NCBI GenBank assembly: GCA_045636425.1
Contig: JAZTXM010000005.1
Span: forward strand, 39,563-103,562
DNA: 64,000 nucleotides
Source: UMGS1883 sp045636425
GTDB lineage: Bacteria > Bacillota > Clostridia > UMGS1883
Reading direction: 5' to 3'
In this document: piece by piece, positions 8,706 to 17,482 of the stretch
Layout: each line of letters opens with the position of its first letter
Position numbering within the stretch: position 1 is the stretch's first letter
Position numbers and translations under genes: made by a program
The notes under the pieces: model-generated
Told to the model about the DNA's origin: nothing
Database searches by the model: none
What the model saw: only the letters and a program-made list of their open reading frames with translations

Positions 8706-9410
8706 ATGGATTTAATAAAAGAAGCATTAAATTTGAATATAGAGATAAGTGAAAAAGCAAACGAAATGTTTGCAAAGTACGCAAAAATGCTGCTTCATTA
8801 TAATGAATTTATGAATTTGACAGCTATAACGGAGCCGGATGAGGTTAAAGAAAAGCACTTTCTTGACTCGGTGACGCTGCTTCTTAGCGAAAAGCTCCAG
8901 AAAGGGTGCAGCCTGATAGATATAGGAGCAGGTGCAGGGTTTCCCTCCCTGCCCGTTAAAATCGTAAGAGAGGATTTAGATGTAACAATGCTTGATTCTC
9001 TCAATAAAAGAATTAACTTTTTGAATGACGTTATAAAAGAGCTTGGGCTTGAGAAAATAAAAGCAATTCATTCCCGTGCGGAGGACGGCGGAAAAAACAA
9101 GGATTTAAGAGAAAAATTCGATATAGCGACCGCCAGAGCCGTTGCAGACCTTGCAGTTTTGTCAGAATATGCACTGCCTTTTGTAAAAGTAGGAGGCTTC
9201 TTTGTGGCAATGAAGGGAAATGCCCCCGAGGAAGAAATTAACGGTGCAAAAAAAGCAATAAATGAAATGGGCGGCGAAATTGAAAGAGTGAAAGAAATCA
9301 CACTCCCGTCGGGAATTAACCACTGTATAGTAATCATCAAAAAGGTTAAAAACACCCCGTCAAAGTATCCGAGAAAAGCCGGAACACCGCATAAAAGCCC
9401 AATAAGGTAG
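8706..9410 (+). CDS. rsmG: 16S rRNA (guanine-N7) methyltransferase RsmG (GidB)
   Basis: 234 residues. SAM-dependent methyltransferase acting on a conserved G of 16S rRNA helix 18. Class I motif LIDIGAGAGFPSLPVKI and the C-terminal YPRKAGTPHKSPI are diagnostic; the N-terminus includes YNEFMNLTAI. Loss of this enzyme is associated with low-level streptomycin resistance in other bacteria. It ends the mnmE-mnmG-rsmG unit and is followed by a strong terminator. Confidence 0.97.
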   Translation: MDLIKEALNLNIEISEKANEMFAKYAKMLLHYNEFMNLTAITEPDEVKEKHFLDSVTLLLSEKLQKGCSLIDIGAGAGFPSLPVKIVREDLDVTMLDSLNKRINFLNDVIKELGLEKIKAIHSRAEDGGKNKDLREKFDIATARAVADLAVLSEYALPFVKVGGFFVAMKGNAPEEEINGAKKAINEMGGEIERVKEITLPSGINHCIVIIKKVKNTPSKYPRKAGTPHKSPIR

Positions 9411-9423
9411 CCGAAACAAATCG

Positions 9424-9460
9424 AAAAAAGACAGCCTTTGTTAAAGGGCTGTCTTTTTTG
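9424..9460 (+). terminator. Terminator after rsmG
   Basis: A 13-bp stem (9424-9436 with 9447-9459, core AAGACAGCC/GGCTGTCTT) ending in a T6 run. Confidence 0.88.
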
Positions 9461-9585
9461 TTTTTTTAAAGGAAAACAAGCCATAAAAGCCTGTAATAAG
9501 GCGAAAACTTTCTATTTATTATACGCTTTTTTTATGATAAAATTGAAAAAGAAATATAATAGCTTTATTGAAAGGAAGTTTTCTG

Positions 9586-10374
9586 ATGATACACAGTGGT
9601 CAAAAGATAAAGATGATTAATATAAAAGATATCCTGCCCAATCCTTATCAATTGCGTCGCAATTTCAACCAAAAAGAGCTTCTTTTTCTTTGTCAGTCAA
9701 TTAAAAATTCCGGAATGATTTCCCCTGTAGTACTAAGACCGTCATTAAACGGATATGAGATTATATGCGGACAAAGAAGAATTATCGCGGCAAGAATGGC
9801 AAATATGGAGAGTGTGCCTGCAATGATAATAAGGGCAAATGATTCAAAATGTGCCGTCATGAGCCTTGAGGAGAATCTATGCCGTGCAAATCTTACTAAA
9901 TATGAAGAAGCAGAAGGGTTTTTTAACCTTTTATCCTATCATAACATAAAAAAAGAACGTGTAATAAGCGATTTTTTTGAAAACGGAGCACAGTTAGGGA
10001 GAAAATTACAGCTTCTTCGCTTTTCGGAAAAGGAACGCTATAAAATAGAAGAATATAAAATAAGGGAGGACATGCTTTCTGACATTCTCAAGCTTCATGA
10101 TGAAGAAAGCCGGCTGAAAGTAATAGAAACCATAAAAGAGCAGGAACTAAATCAAAAGGACACAGCCCGGCTTGTACGGCAAATTCAAAAGGAGCTTTCG
10201 GAAGATGGAAAAGAGAGGAAGAAGTATGAAAAAAAGAAAGGAGCAAATACGCTTCTCTATAGGAATACTGTGAAAAACACAATAAATCTGCTTAAAAGGA
10301 ACGGTGCAAGGACGGAAACGGAGGAAAATGAGAACGAAAAATACATAGAATACCGCATAAAAGTGTATAAATGA
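9586..10374 (+). CDS. noc: ParB/Noc-family DNA-binding protein (probable nucleoid occlusion protein)
   Basis: 262 residues from ATG 9586 (GAAAGGAAG upstream; TTG 9568 would be too close to no ribosome site). The N-terminal ParB-type domain is recognisable (LPNPYQLRRNF, then SIKNSGMISPVV, GYEIICGQRRIIAAR, EENLCRANLTKYEEA), followed by a helix-turn-helix region and a basic C-terminus. Its place between rsmG and parA is that of noc in Bacillus. The usual GERR nucleotide-binding motif reads GQRR here and overall similarity to the adjacent ParB is low, so the precise role (nucleoid occlusion versus a divergent ParB) is an inference from position. Confidence 0.75.
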   Translation: MIHSGQKIKMINIKDILPNPYQLRRNFNQKELLFLCQSIKNSGMISPVVLRPSLNGYEIICGQRRIIAARMANMESVPAMIIRANDSKCAVMSLEENLCRANLTKYEEAEGFFNLLSYHNIKKERVISDFFENGAQLGRKLQLLRFSEKERYKIEEYKIREDMLSDILKLHDEESRLKVIETIKEQELNQKDTARLVRQIQKELSEDGKERKKYEKKKGANTLLYRNTVKNTINLLKRNGARTETEENENEKYIEYRIKVYK

Positions 10375-10387
10375 CGAAAAAATACTG

Positions 10388-10403
10388 TGTTTCACGTGAA
10401 ACA
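10388..10403. promoter_or_regulatory. parS centromere site 1
   Basis: Perfect 16-bp consensus TGTTTCACGTGAAACA. It sits inside a larger palindrome (about 10376-10415) whose arms end in AAAAAATACT/AGTATTTTTT, so the same sequence also has the shape of a terminator for the upstream noc-like gene. Confidence 0.96.
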
Positions 10404-10433
10404 TAGTATTTTTTCGAAAAAAACGTAAAAAAA

Positions 10434-10449
10434 TGTTTCACGTGAAACA
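10434..10449. promoter_or_regulatory. parS centromere site 2, overlapping the parA promoter
   Basis: Second perfect TGTTTCACGTGAAACA. A TATAAT at 10459-10464 lies so that its -35 position (10436-10441) falls inside this site, suggesting that ParB (or Noc) binding here could repress parA-parB. Confidence 0.96.
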
Positions 10450-10492
10450 TTTTTGTGTTATAATGAAGAAAACGAAAAAAGGAGGGGCAGAA

Positions 10493-11272
10493 TTGAGCAA
10501 AATAATAGCCGTGGCAAATCAGAAAGGCGGCGTCGGGAAAACGACCACAACCGTTAATCTTGCGGCAAGTCTTGCAAAGCTTGGAAAAAAGGTTTTGCTG
10601 ATTGATATAGATCCGCAGGGAAATTCCACAAGCGGACTTGGTGTGGATAAAAGAAGATGCGAAAAAACCGTGTATGATTGCCTTGTGAATGAAACTCCCA
10701 TGAGCGAAGCGGCAATTGCTACGCAGTATGAAAACCTCAGTCTCTGTCCGTCAAACCTCGACCTTTCGGGTGCTGAAATTGAGCTGATAAGCGTGATGGG
10801 TCGGGAAAACAGGCTGAAAGAAAGCATTGAGTCGGTAAAAGATGAATATGATTTCATTCTTATTGATTCTCCGCCGTCATTGGGACTTATTACCATAAAC
10901 ACTTTAACGGCGGCAAACAGCATTATAATTCCCATTCAGTGTGAGTTTTACGCTCTCGAGGGGGTAAGCCAGCTTGTGGAAACCGTAAAAAGGATTAAAA
11001 AAGCCCTTAACCCTACGCTTTATATAGAGGGAATTGTTATGACCATGTATGATGCCAGGACAAACCTTGCCGTGCAGGTTGTCGATGAGGTTAAGCGGTT
11101 TTTCCCCGGAAAGGTATATAAAACCATTATCCCAAGGAATGTGAGGATAAGCGAAGCGCCGGGATTCGGAAAACCTGTTATATACTATGACGAATCGTCA
11201 AAAGGAGCCGTGGCCTACATGGAGCTGGCAGACGAGGTAGCCGAAAATAATAAGGAGGAGCAGGAGAGCTGA
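10493..11272 (+). CDS. parA: Chromosome partitioning ATPase ParA (Soj)
   Basis: 259 residues from TTG 10493, which has AGGAGGGG 6-9 bases upstream; the more distal ATG 10433 lies inside parS and upstream of the apparent transcription start. Deviant Walker A KGGVGKTTTTVNLAASL (about residue 11-), Walker B FILIDSPPSLG, and PRNVRISEAPGFGKPV are typical of Soj-type ParA, which dimerises on DNA with ATP and acts with ParB-parS in segregation and initiation control. parB starts one base after its stop. Confidence 0.97.
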   Translation: MSKIIAVANQKGGVGKTTTTVNLAASLAKLGKKVLLIDIDPQGNSTSGLGVDKRRCEKTVYDCLVNETPMSEAAIATQYENLSLCPSNLDLSGAEIELISVMGRENRLKESIESVKDEYDFILIDSPPSLGLITINTLTAANSIIIPIQCEFYALEGVSQLVETVKRIKKALNPTLYIEGIVMTMYDARTNLAVQVVDEVKRFFPGKVYKTIIPRNVRISEAPGFGKPVIYYDESSKGAVAYMELADEVAENNKEEQES

Positions 11273-11273
11273 A

Positions 11274-12113
11274 ATGAAAAGAGTTTTAGGACAAGGGCTT
11301 GAAGCGCTTTTTTCACGCAGTGACGATGCCGTGCAGGAGGCAAAGCAGGACGAGGTAAAAATGCTGAAGGTAAGCCTTGTGGAGCCGAGACGCGACCAGC
11401 CCAGAAAGAATTTTGACCGCGAGCAGCTGCAGGCGCTTGCAAATTCCATTGCGGAACACGGAGTAATCCAGCCCATTATAGTAGCACCGGGACAAAACGG
11501 ATATTACAGCATTATAGCCGGCGAAAGAAGATGGAGGGCAAGCAAACTTGCCAATTTATCAGAAATCCCTGCAATAATCAGAAATTATGATGAAATTCAG
11601 ACTGCCGAGGTAGCTCTCATTGAAAATTTGCAGAGAGAGGACCTCAACCCCATAGAAGAAGCCTTGGGATATAAGACGCTGATTGACAGATTCTCAATGA
11701 CGCAGGACAAGGTAAGCGAAAGAGTGGGAAAAAGCCGCAGTAACATTGCCAATATACTAAGACTTTTGTCCTTAGAGGATGAGATAAAGGAAATGCTTGC
11801 TCAAAATAAGCTTGCTATGGGGCATGCAAGGGCGCTTCTTTCGCTCCCTGAGGGGAAAGGGCGTGTGGAAGCGGCAAGGAAAATCCTTTCCGAGGGGCTT
11901 AACGTAAGGCAAGCTGAAGCTCTCGGACAGGAAAAAAAGATAGAACCCAGGAAAAAAAGAGGAAGCAAGGAAAGCGTATACCCCGATGTGGAACGTGATT
12001 TGTCCCAAAAATACGGAACAAAAGTGCGTATAAAGGGAAATCGTAAGGGTAAAATTGAAATTGAGTTTTACTCCGTAGCTGATTTAACAAGAATTGTTGA
12101 TATTTTGAATTAA
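11274..12113 (+). CDS. parB: Chromosome partitioning protein ParB (Spo0J)
   Basis: 279 residues. N-terminus VLGQGLEALFS (ParA-contact), CTP-binding box IIAGERRWRASKLA, ENLQREDLNPIEEA, and a helix-turn-helix (SMTQDKVSERVGKSRSNIANILRLL) that reads parS. It loads as a sliding clamp from parS; three sites lie within 3.2 kb. Translationally coupled to parA. Confidence 0.97.
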   Translation: MKRVLGQGLEALFSRSDDAVQEAKQDEVKMLKVSLVEPRRDQPRKNFDREQLQALANSIAEHGVIQPIIVAPGQNGYYSIIAGERRWRASKLANLSEIPAIIRNYDEIQTAEVALIENLQREDLNPIEEALGYKTLIDRFSMTQDKVSERVGKSRSNIANILRLLSLEDEIKEMLAQNKLAMGHARALLSLPEGKGRVEAARKILSEGLNVRQAEALGQEKKIEPRKKRGSKESVYPDVERDLSQKYGTKVRIKGNRKGKIEIEFYSVADLTRIVDILN

Positions 12114-12154
12114 AATTGGCCGTAGGGCTTTTAATACGAAAGGAAGTTTTGTAA

Positions 12155-13426
12155 ATGTTGGATCTTAAACTTATCAGAGGAGAAACCGAAAAGGTAAAAG
12201 CCGCTCTCGGAAGAAGAAAGGAAAACGTTGATATTGATGCGATTATTGCCGCAGACGATAAAAGACGTGCTCTTTTGGTTGAGGTAGAGGGACTTAAGGC
12301 AAAGCAGAATGAGGTTACAAAGAAAATCCCTGCAATGAAAAAAGCGGGAGAGGACACAACCGCAGTTTTTGCTGAAATGAAGGAAATATCCGAGAAAATC
12401 AAATCTCTTGATTCCGAGGTGCGTGAGGTAGAGGACGAGCTTAATCGCATGATGCTTACTATCCCCAATATTCCTCACGATTCCGTTCCCGACGGCGATA
12501 CTGATGAGGACAATATAGAAATCAGAAAGTTCGGAGAGCCGAAGAATTTCGGTTTTGAGCCTAAGGCGCACTGGGATTTGGGTAAGGATTTGGGCGTTCT
12601 CGACCCCGACACAGCCGCAAAAATCACAGGTGCACGCTTCACCGTTTACAAGGATATCGGTGCAAGACTCGAAAGAGCCGTAATTAACTATTATCTTGAC
12701 ACACATACCGAAAAACACGGATATACAGAGGTTTTCCCTCCCTTTATGGTGCATAGAAATTCCATGGTGGGAACAGGTCAGCTTCCCAAGTTCGAGGAGG
12801 ATGCTTTCAAAGTAGCAGGAACAGAGTATTTCCTTGTTCCCACAGCGGAAGTTCCCGTAACAAATATGTACCGTGAGCAGATTCTTGACGGTAGCCAGCT
12901 TCCCATCAAGCACGTTGCATATACCGCTTGCTTCCGTGCTGAGGCGGGAAGTGCAGGACGAGATACAAGAGGTCTTATCCGTCAGCATCAGTTTAACAAG
13001 GTTGAGCTTGTTAAGTTCACAAAACCCGAAGATTCCTACGAGGAGCTTGAAAAGCTGACAAATGATGCGGAAAGAGTTCTTCAGGGCTTAGGGCTTCCCT
13101 ACAGAGTGGTAAGAATCTGTATCGGAGACCTTGGCTTCACAGCGGCAAAGAAGTATGATATAGAAGTATGGATGCCTTCTTACAACAGATATGTTGAGAT
13201 TTCCTCATGCAGTAACTTTGAGGACTTCCAGGCAAGGAGAGCAAATATCAAATATAAGGACGGACAGGGCGGAAAAGCACAGTTTGTCCATACCCTTAAC
13301 GGAAGCGGCGTTGCAGTAGGAAGAACCGTGGCGGCAATCCTTGAAAACTATCAGAATGAGGACGGAAGCATAACCATTCCCGAGGTGCTTGTTCCTTATA
13401 TGGGCGGTAAGACAGTAATCAAATAA
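12155..13426 (+). CDS. serS: Serine-tRNA ligase
   Basis: 423 residues, class II aminoacyl-tRNA synthetase charging tRNA-Ser. N-terminal coiled-coil arm (residues 30-100), motif 2 region FRAEAGSAGRDTRGLIRQHQFNKVEL and motif 3 region LNGSGVAVGRTVAAILENYQ are intact. AAAGGAAG lies upstream. No T-box leader is visible in the 41-bp spacer to parB, so it probably shares transcription with parA-parB. Confidence 0.98.
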   Translation: MLDLKLIRGETEKVKAALGRRKENVDIDAIIAADDKRRALLVEVEGLKAKQNEVTKKIPAMKKAGEDTTAVFAEMKEISEKIKSLDSEVREVEDELNRMMLTIPNIPHDSVPDGDTDEDNIEIRKFGEPKNFGFEPKAHWDLGKDLGVLDPDTAAKITGARFTVYKDIGARLERAVINYYLDTHTEKHGYTEVFPPFMVHRNSMVGTGQLPKFEEDAFKVAGTEYFLVPTAEVPVTNMYREQILDGSQLPIKHVAYTACFRAEAGSAGRDTRGLIRQHQFNKVELVKFTKPEDSYEELEKLTNDAERVLQGLGLPYRVVRICIGDLGFTAAKKYDIEVWMPSYNRYVEISSCSNFEDFQARRANIKYKDGQGGKAQFVHTLNGSGVAVGRTVAAILENYQNEDGSITIPEVLVPYMGGKTVIK

Positions 13427-13509
13427 AAAAAAGGAATGAAAAAACAGCTCCAACCGTCTGTTGGTTCTAAATTAAAAGCAAAATAATTCTTAAAAACAAA
13501 GTTTTTGGT

Positions 13510-13547
13510 GGAAATCCGTAAGTTTTACGGATTTCCTCTTTTTTTAT
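13510..13547 (+). terminator. Terminator after serS
   Basis: 12-bp perfect stem GGAAATCCGTAA/TTACGGATTTCC (13510-13521/13525-13536) with a three-base loop followed by TCTTTTTTT. Confidence 0.9.
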
Positions 13548-13560
13548 GCCAATGCCTTTC

Positions 13561-13576
13561 TGTTTCACGTGAAACA
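13561..13576. promoter_or_regulatory. parS centromere site 3
   Basis: Third perfect TGTTTCACGTGAAACA, between the serS terminator and the convergent YtvI-like gene, about 11 kb from the putative origin. Confidence 0.95.
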
Positions 13577-13586
13577 GTCTGTAAAA

Positions 13587-14657
13587 TTAAAGGGGGCTTT
13601 CGTGCCGGAGAGAAACTAAATTTTTTATGAGAATGGCGGCAATGGGCCCGAAAATAAGTCCTGCAATTCCGAAAAGCTTCATCCCCGAATACATGGAGAA
13701 AACCGTAAAAAGAGGATGAACTCCTAATTTTGTTCCAAGAATTTTAGGCTCGCACAATTGCCTTGTTGCCATTGCAATTCCGTACAAAATCAAAATTCCC
13801 CATCCCAAGGAGTATTCCCCCAAAACAAAATTGAATAAGGAGAAAGGAATCAGAATTGTTCCAGTGCCTAAAATGGGAACGGCATCCACAATTGCTGTAA
13901 TAAGTGCCAAAAGAAAGGCAAAATCAATCTTAAGGAGCATAAAGCCCGTAAAAAGCACTGCAAAAATAATTGATTCTATAATAAGCTGTGCCTTAATATA
14001 TGAGAATGTAACGGAAAGAAAAGAATTTTTGATTTTCATAAAACCGTTGCAAAACTTTTCTCCAAAAAAGGTTTTTGAAAATGAGGCAATCCCGTCTTCT
14101 TCTTTTAAAAGAAAAAAGGTTGTAAATATAGTGGTAAAAAGCCATATAACCATGGAGGGAATATTCTTTATAATGTTAAGCAGAAAAGTCCCAGCAGTTT
14201 TCAGAAAGTGAACAAGGTTATCGCGTACTGCGTTAAAAAGCGTGGGCAGAAACGTGTCGGAGGAGGTTTTTACGAGCTGGGGAAGCGAGCTTCTTTCAAT
14301 TAATATGGCTACTTTTTCCGTAACGTTGGGAAATGTGCCTGTGCTTAAAAAGTTTATGTTCTCTGCAAGGGAGGAAAGCTCGCTTACAAGAGTGATTAAA
14401 AGAAAACGAAGTGCAATAAATAACACTGAAGAAATCAAAATAAGGGACAAAAGAGAGGATAACGTGGGATTCAGATGATTCCTACGTAAAAGCTTATTTA
14501 ATGGATTTGCCGCAAGATAAAGGAAAAAAGCCGTTATAAACGGAGATAGAATACTTAAGATATGCGGAAAAGCCCAAATAAGGAGCAAAACAGGCACTAA
14601 AAAAATAATGAAATCGATAAAGAGAGAACGCAGGGTTTTAAAGGATATAAGTTTCAA
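13587..14657 (-). CDS. AI-2E family transporter, YtvI-like sporulation membrane protein
   Basis: 356 residues from a TTG start with GGAGGAGG 8 bases upstream. About eight hydrophobic segments and the family pattern (SYIKAQLIIESIIFAVLF, DAVPILGTGTILIPF, near-C-terminal GLIFGPIAAILIKNL) place it in the AI-2E/PerM superfamily. Spore-formers carry a member called YtvI; assignment to that subgroup is inferred from the spore-forming context. Substrate unknown. It is a single gene, convergent with serS. Confidence 0.8.
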   Translation of the reverse strand: MKLISFKTLRSLFIDFIIFLVPVLLLIWAFPHILSILSPFITAFFLYLAANPLNKLLRRNHLNPTLSSLLSLILISSVLFIALRFLLITLVSELSSLAENINFLSTGTFPNVTEKVAILIERSSLPQLVKTSSDTFLPTLFNAVRDNLVHFLKTAGTFLLNIIKNIPSMVIWLFTTIFTTFFLLKEEDGIASFSKTFFGEKFCNGFMKIKNSFLSVTFSYIKAQLIIESIIFAVLFTGFMLLKIDFAFLLALITAIVDAVPILGTGTILIPFSLFNFVLGEYSLGWGILILYGIAMATRQLCEPKILGTKLGVHPLFTVFSMYSGMKLFGIAGLIFGPIAAILIKNLVSLRHESPL

Positions 14658-14678
14658 GAAAAAACCTCCTCCTATAAC

Positions 14679-14724
14679 AAAATAGAGAATGCAGAAAACA
14701 AAATCTTTCTACATTCTCTATTTT
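14679..14724 (-). terminator. Terminator after the phosphoglycerate mutase gene
   Basis: 13-bp perfect stem AAAATAGAGAATG (14679-14691) with CATTCTCTATTTT (14712-14724), between the mutase stop and the start of the YtvI-like gene; the run of T on the minus strand follows the stem. Confidence 0.75.
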
Positions 14725-14746
14725 ACTCCTTTAAGGAAAGGTTTAA

Positions 14747-15949
14747 TCATTTATTAAGAAAAATACTCATAATTTTGTAGCCTTCGGAAATAACCGTGCC
14801 GTGCTCCTCGGCATCCTTTTCAATGAAACGGATATTACTTCCTTTATTATCACCCTTTTTATAAATCACGCAGGGAACTGGCTCGCGGCTGTGTGTCTTT
14901 GTGGCAATGGGAGTGGGGTGGTCGGGCATTACCAGAAAGGCATAATCCTCGCCCGCTTCATCGAGGCGAGCCTTTATATATCCGATTACCTTTTCGTCTA
15001 TAAGTTCAAGTGAGCGGACCTTTCCCTCTGCATCGCCCTGATGACCGCATTCGTCGGGAGCTTCAAGATGCACGTAAACAAGGTCGGCACCGTCATTTAA
15101 AAGGGCATCTGCCGCGGCTTTTGCCTTGCCGTCAAAATTGGTATGGATGTTACCCGTTGCACCCTCAACATCAATGCTGTTCATTCCTGCAAGAATGGCT
15201 ATGCCTTTAATAAGGTCAACGGCACTTACAACCGCGCCTTTTTTTCCGTAGGTCTCATAGAAATTATCGAGGGCAGGCTTTGTTCCCTCACCCCAAATCC
15301 ACATGGAGGTGGCAGGATTTTTCCCTTCGGCAATTCTCTTTTGGTTAATGGGGTGGTTTTTAAGGATTTTCTCACTTTTTTTCATTAAATCCAGAATCCT
15401 CGCATCAGAGGGAAGATAATCCTTAATCTTTCTGTCGGAAATGTCGTGGGGAGGCGTCAACGTAAAGCTTTCGGGAGCATTTTCCCAAACAAACAAGTGT
15501 CTGTAGCTGACTCCGCCGTAAAAATGAATATCTCCGCCGCCAAGCTCCTTTTCAATTTCAGCCATAAGGGCACGGCTTTCCTCCGTGGTAATTTCCCCCG
15601 ATGAATAATCAAGCATGGTTTTATCTTCATAATTTTCTTCATCGGAAAGAGTTACAAGATTTGCACGAAAAGCCGTCTGATTATCCAGCAGCGTTACCCC
15701 GATTGAAGCGGCTTCCAAGGGAGAACGCCCCGTATAGCAATTAAGCGGGTTATAGCCCATAACGGAAAGGTTTGCCACGTCACTGCCCGGCTTTAATGAA
15801 TCGGGTACGGTTTTTACAAGATAAATATCGCCGTTTGCGGCAAAATAGTCCATATTGGGGGTGTTACTCTTTTCAAGAGGTGTAAGATTACCTAATTTTT
15901 CAATAGGCAAATCGGCACAACCGTCTGTAAGAATGATTACATATTTCAT
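14747..15949 (-). CDS. apgM: 2,3-bisphosphoglycerate-independent phosphoglycerate mutase (archaeal-type, ApgM)
   Basis: 400 residues of the alkaline-phosphatase superfamily. N-terminal metal motif VIILTDGCADLP, NTPNMDYFA, SDVANLSVMGYNP (phosphoserine region), YTGRSPLEA, and C-terminal HLEAPDECGHQGD and MPDHPTPIATKTHSREPVP contain the expected Asp/His ligands. It interconverts 3- and 2-phosphoglycerate. Related proteins in some bacteria are annotated as homoserine-kinase-like (ThrH-type) enzymes, so a threonine-pathway role is a minor alternative; hom and ask lie 12 kb away without a homoserine kinase. Confidence 0.85.
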   Translation of the reverse strand: MKYVIILTDGCADLPIEKLGNLTPLEKSNTPNMDYFAANGDIYLVKTVPDSLKPGSDVANLSVMGYNPLNCYTGRSPLEAASIGVTLLDNQTAFRANLVTLSDEENYEDKTMLDYSSGEITTEESRALMAEIEKELGGGDIHFYGGVSYRHLFVWENAPESFTLTPPHDISDRKIKDYLPSDARILDLMKKSEKILKNHPINQKRIAEGKNPATSMWIWGEGTKPALDNFYETYGKKGAVVSAVDLIKGIAILAGMNSIDVEGATGNIHTNFDGKAKAAADALLNDGADLVYVHLEAPDECGHQGDAEGKVRSLELIDEKVIGYIKARLDEAGEDYAFLVMPDHPTPIATKTHSREPVPCVIYKKGDNKGSNIRFIEKDAEEHGTVISEGYKIMSIFLNK

Positions 15950-16067
15950 ATTATCAGGTCCTTTCGGAAAAAACTTACTCTCATTATAACAAAAAGTTAC
16001 CCCTTTTTCAAGGTGAATGAATAAAATTTGCCAATTTGATAATTAATAACCATAGAGGTGTAGTAAA

Positions 16068-17390
16068 ATGCATGAAAAGATTAAAACACGAAGACGATTT
16101 TTACTTTTGTCCACGCTCCTGCTTCTTGTAACAGCCTTTGCCCTGTTTCAGTACAAGAGAGCCGAGGAGCTTAGCTACCACAGAAATTTGGAATACAACA
16201 GGGTTTTTGCCGAGCTTACCGAATATGTGGATGACCTTGAAATAACGCTTTGCAAGGGGCAGGTTGTCTCAACTCCCATGCAGATGGCAAAGCTTTCGGC
16301 GGATTTGCACAGCCAGGCAAGCGGAGCAAAGGCGAATTTGGCACTTCTCCCCATGAACGGAAGAAATCTTGAAAAAACATCGGAGTTTCTTTCGCAGGTG
16401 GGAGAGTATGCAAACTGTATTTCGGAAAAAATGCTTCGGGGAGAAAAGATAGGAAAGAAAGAAATTCAAACCATGCAAGAGCTTTCAGGGTACGCCAATA
16501 CTTTAAAAAGCGGCCTTGATGAAATGCTTATAGGAATAAACGACAAAAATATATCCTTTGATGAAGAAAACAGGTCTTTTCCCTCCTTTAACGGTGGAAA
16601 AACAGCAATGGCAAGCGAGCTTGCGGCACTGGAGGAGGAATTTCACGATTATCCCTCTCTCATATACGACGGGCCGTTTTCACAGCATCTTACCCTAAAG
16701 GAATCCCTTTTAACCAAGGGCAAGGCAGAGCTTACGAAGAAGCAGGCGTTAAAGAAAGCGAAGAAAATTATAGGCGATGAAAAGGCAAGTGTTTCTGAAA
16801 TCGGAGGAAAGCTCCCTTGCTACAGCATAAATTCAAATTCTGCCGTGGCGGAATATACAAAGCATGGCGGAATCCTTTTAATGCTGATGCGTGACCGCCA
16901 TATAGAGGAGGAAAGGCTGTCTGTTTCCGAAGCAAAGAAAAAAGCCTCCGCATTTTTAAAGGAAAACGGATACGAGAGCATGCGTGAAAGCTACTACGAA
17001 AATATGGGCGGAAGCGTGGTTATAAATTATGCTTATGAGCAGGACGGATATATTGTTTTCCCCGATTTGGTCAAGGTAAAGGTGGCGCTTGATGACGGGG
17101 AAATAATCGGATTTGAAAGTCGTGGATATGTGATGAATCACACCTACAGAAATATTCCCAAGCCTGTAATTACACAGGAGGAAGCCTTAAAAAATGTAAA
17201 TCCCGATTTGGAAATCAAGGATATTTCCATGGCGGTAATCCCCCTCGAAGACGGAAACGAGGCTTGTTGCTATCAGATTAAAGGTGTTGTTTCGGGACGG
17301 CACTTCCTTATCTATGTAAACACCCAGTCGGGCGACACGGAGGACGTGCAGATACTGCTTGAAAATGAGCGTGGAACATTAGCGGTATAG
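16068..17390 (+). CDS. ypeB: Spore germination protein YpeB
   Basis: 440 residues with one N-terminal membrane segment (about 12-26), an all-helical middle, and C-terminal PepSY-type repeats (GKAELTKKQALKKAKKIIG; EEALKNVNPDLEIKDISMAV). YpeB is needed for localisation and stability of the cortex-lytic enzyme SleB. sleB normally precedes ypeB; here the upstream gene is apgM on the other strand, so the partner must be elsewhere or absent. A GAATA at 16019 with ATTAATA 18 bases later resembles a forespore sigma-G promoter (weak). GAGGTG precedes the ATG. Confidence 0.88.
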   Translation: MHEKIKTRRRFLLLSTLLLLVTAFALFQYKRAEELSYHRNLEYNRVFAELTEYVDDLEITLCKGQVVSTPMQMAKLSADLHSQASGAKANLALLPMNGRNLEKTSEFLSQVGEYANCISEKMLRGEKIGKKEIQTMQELSGYANTLKSGLDEMLIGINDKNISFDEENRSFPSFNGGKTAMASELAALEEEFHDYPSLIYDGPFSQHLTLKESLLTKGKAELTKKQALKKAKKIIGDEKASVSEIGGKLPCYSINSNSAVAEYTKHGGILLMLMRDRHIEEERLSVSEAKKKASAFLKENGYESMRESYYENMGGSVVINYAYEQDGYIVFPDLVKVKVALDDGEIIGFESRGYVMNHTYRNIPKPVITQEEALKNVNPDLEIKDISMAVIPLEDGNEACCYQIKGVVSGRHFLIYVNTQSGDTEDVQILLENERGTLAV

Positions 17391-17397
17391 ACGGCTT

Positions 17398-17426
17398 ACA
17401 AGGGGGAACCCCTGGGCAATCCCCTG
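17398..17426. repeat. Partial copy of the 6774-6797 palindromic repeat
   Basis: CAAGGGGG, AACCCCT and CAATCCCCT in the same order and spacing as in the mnmE-mnmG spacer. Short, so chance cannot be excluded. Confidence 0.45.
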
Positions 17427-17430
17427 ATAA

Positions 17431-17473
17431 AAAAGGGACTATAAAAAAGTTAAACTTTTTTATAGTCCCTTTT
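17431..17473. terminator. Bidirectional terminator between ypeB and the ABC transporter genes
   Basis: A stem of about 19-21 bp with core GGGACTATAAAAAAG/CTTTTTTATAGTCCC, flanked by A and T runs on both sides, serving two convergent genes. Confidence 0.9.
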
Positions 17474-17482
17474 ACATTTGCA

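Noticed and set aside
9438..9620. Open frame after rsmG
   Set aside because: Runs through the rsmG terminator and the noc-like gene's start region.
10433..10492. N-terminal extension of parA from ATG 10433
   Set aside because: It lies in parS2 and upstream of the inferred transcription start; TTG 10493 has a strong ribosome site and matches the family N-terminus.
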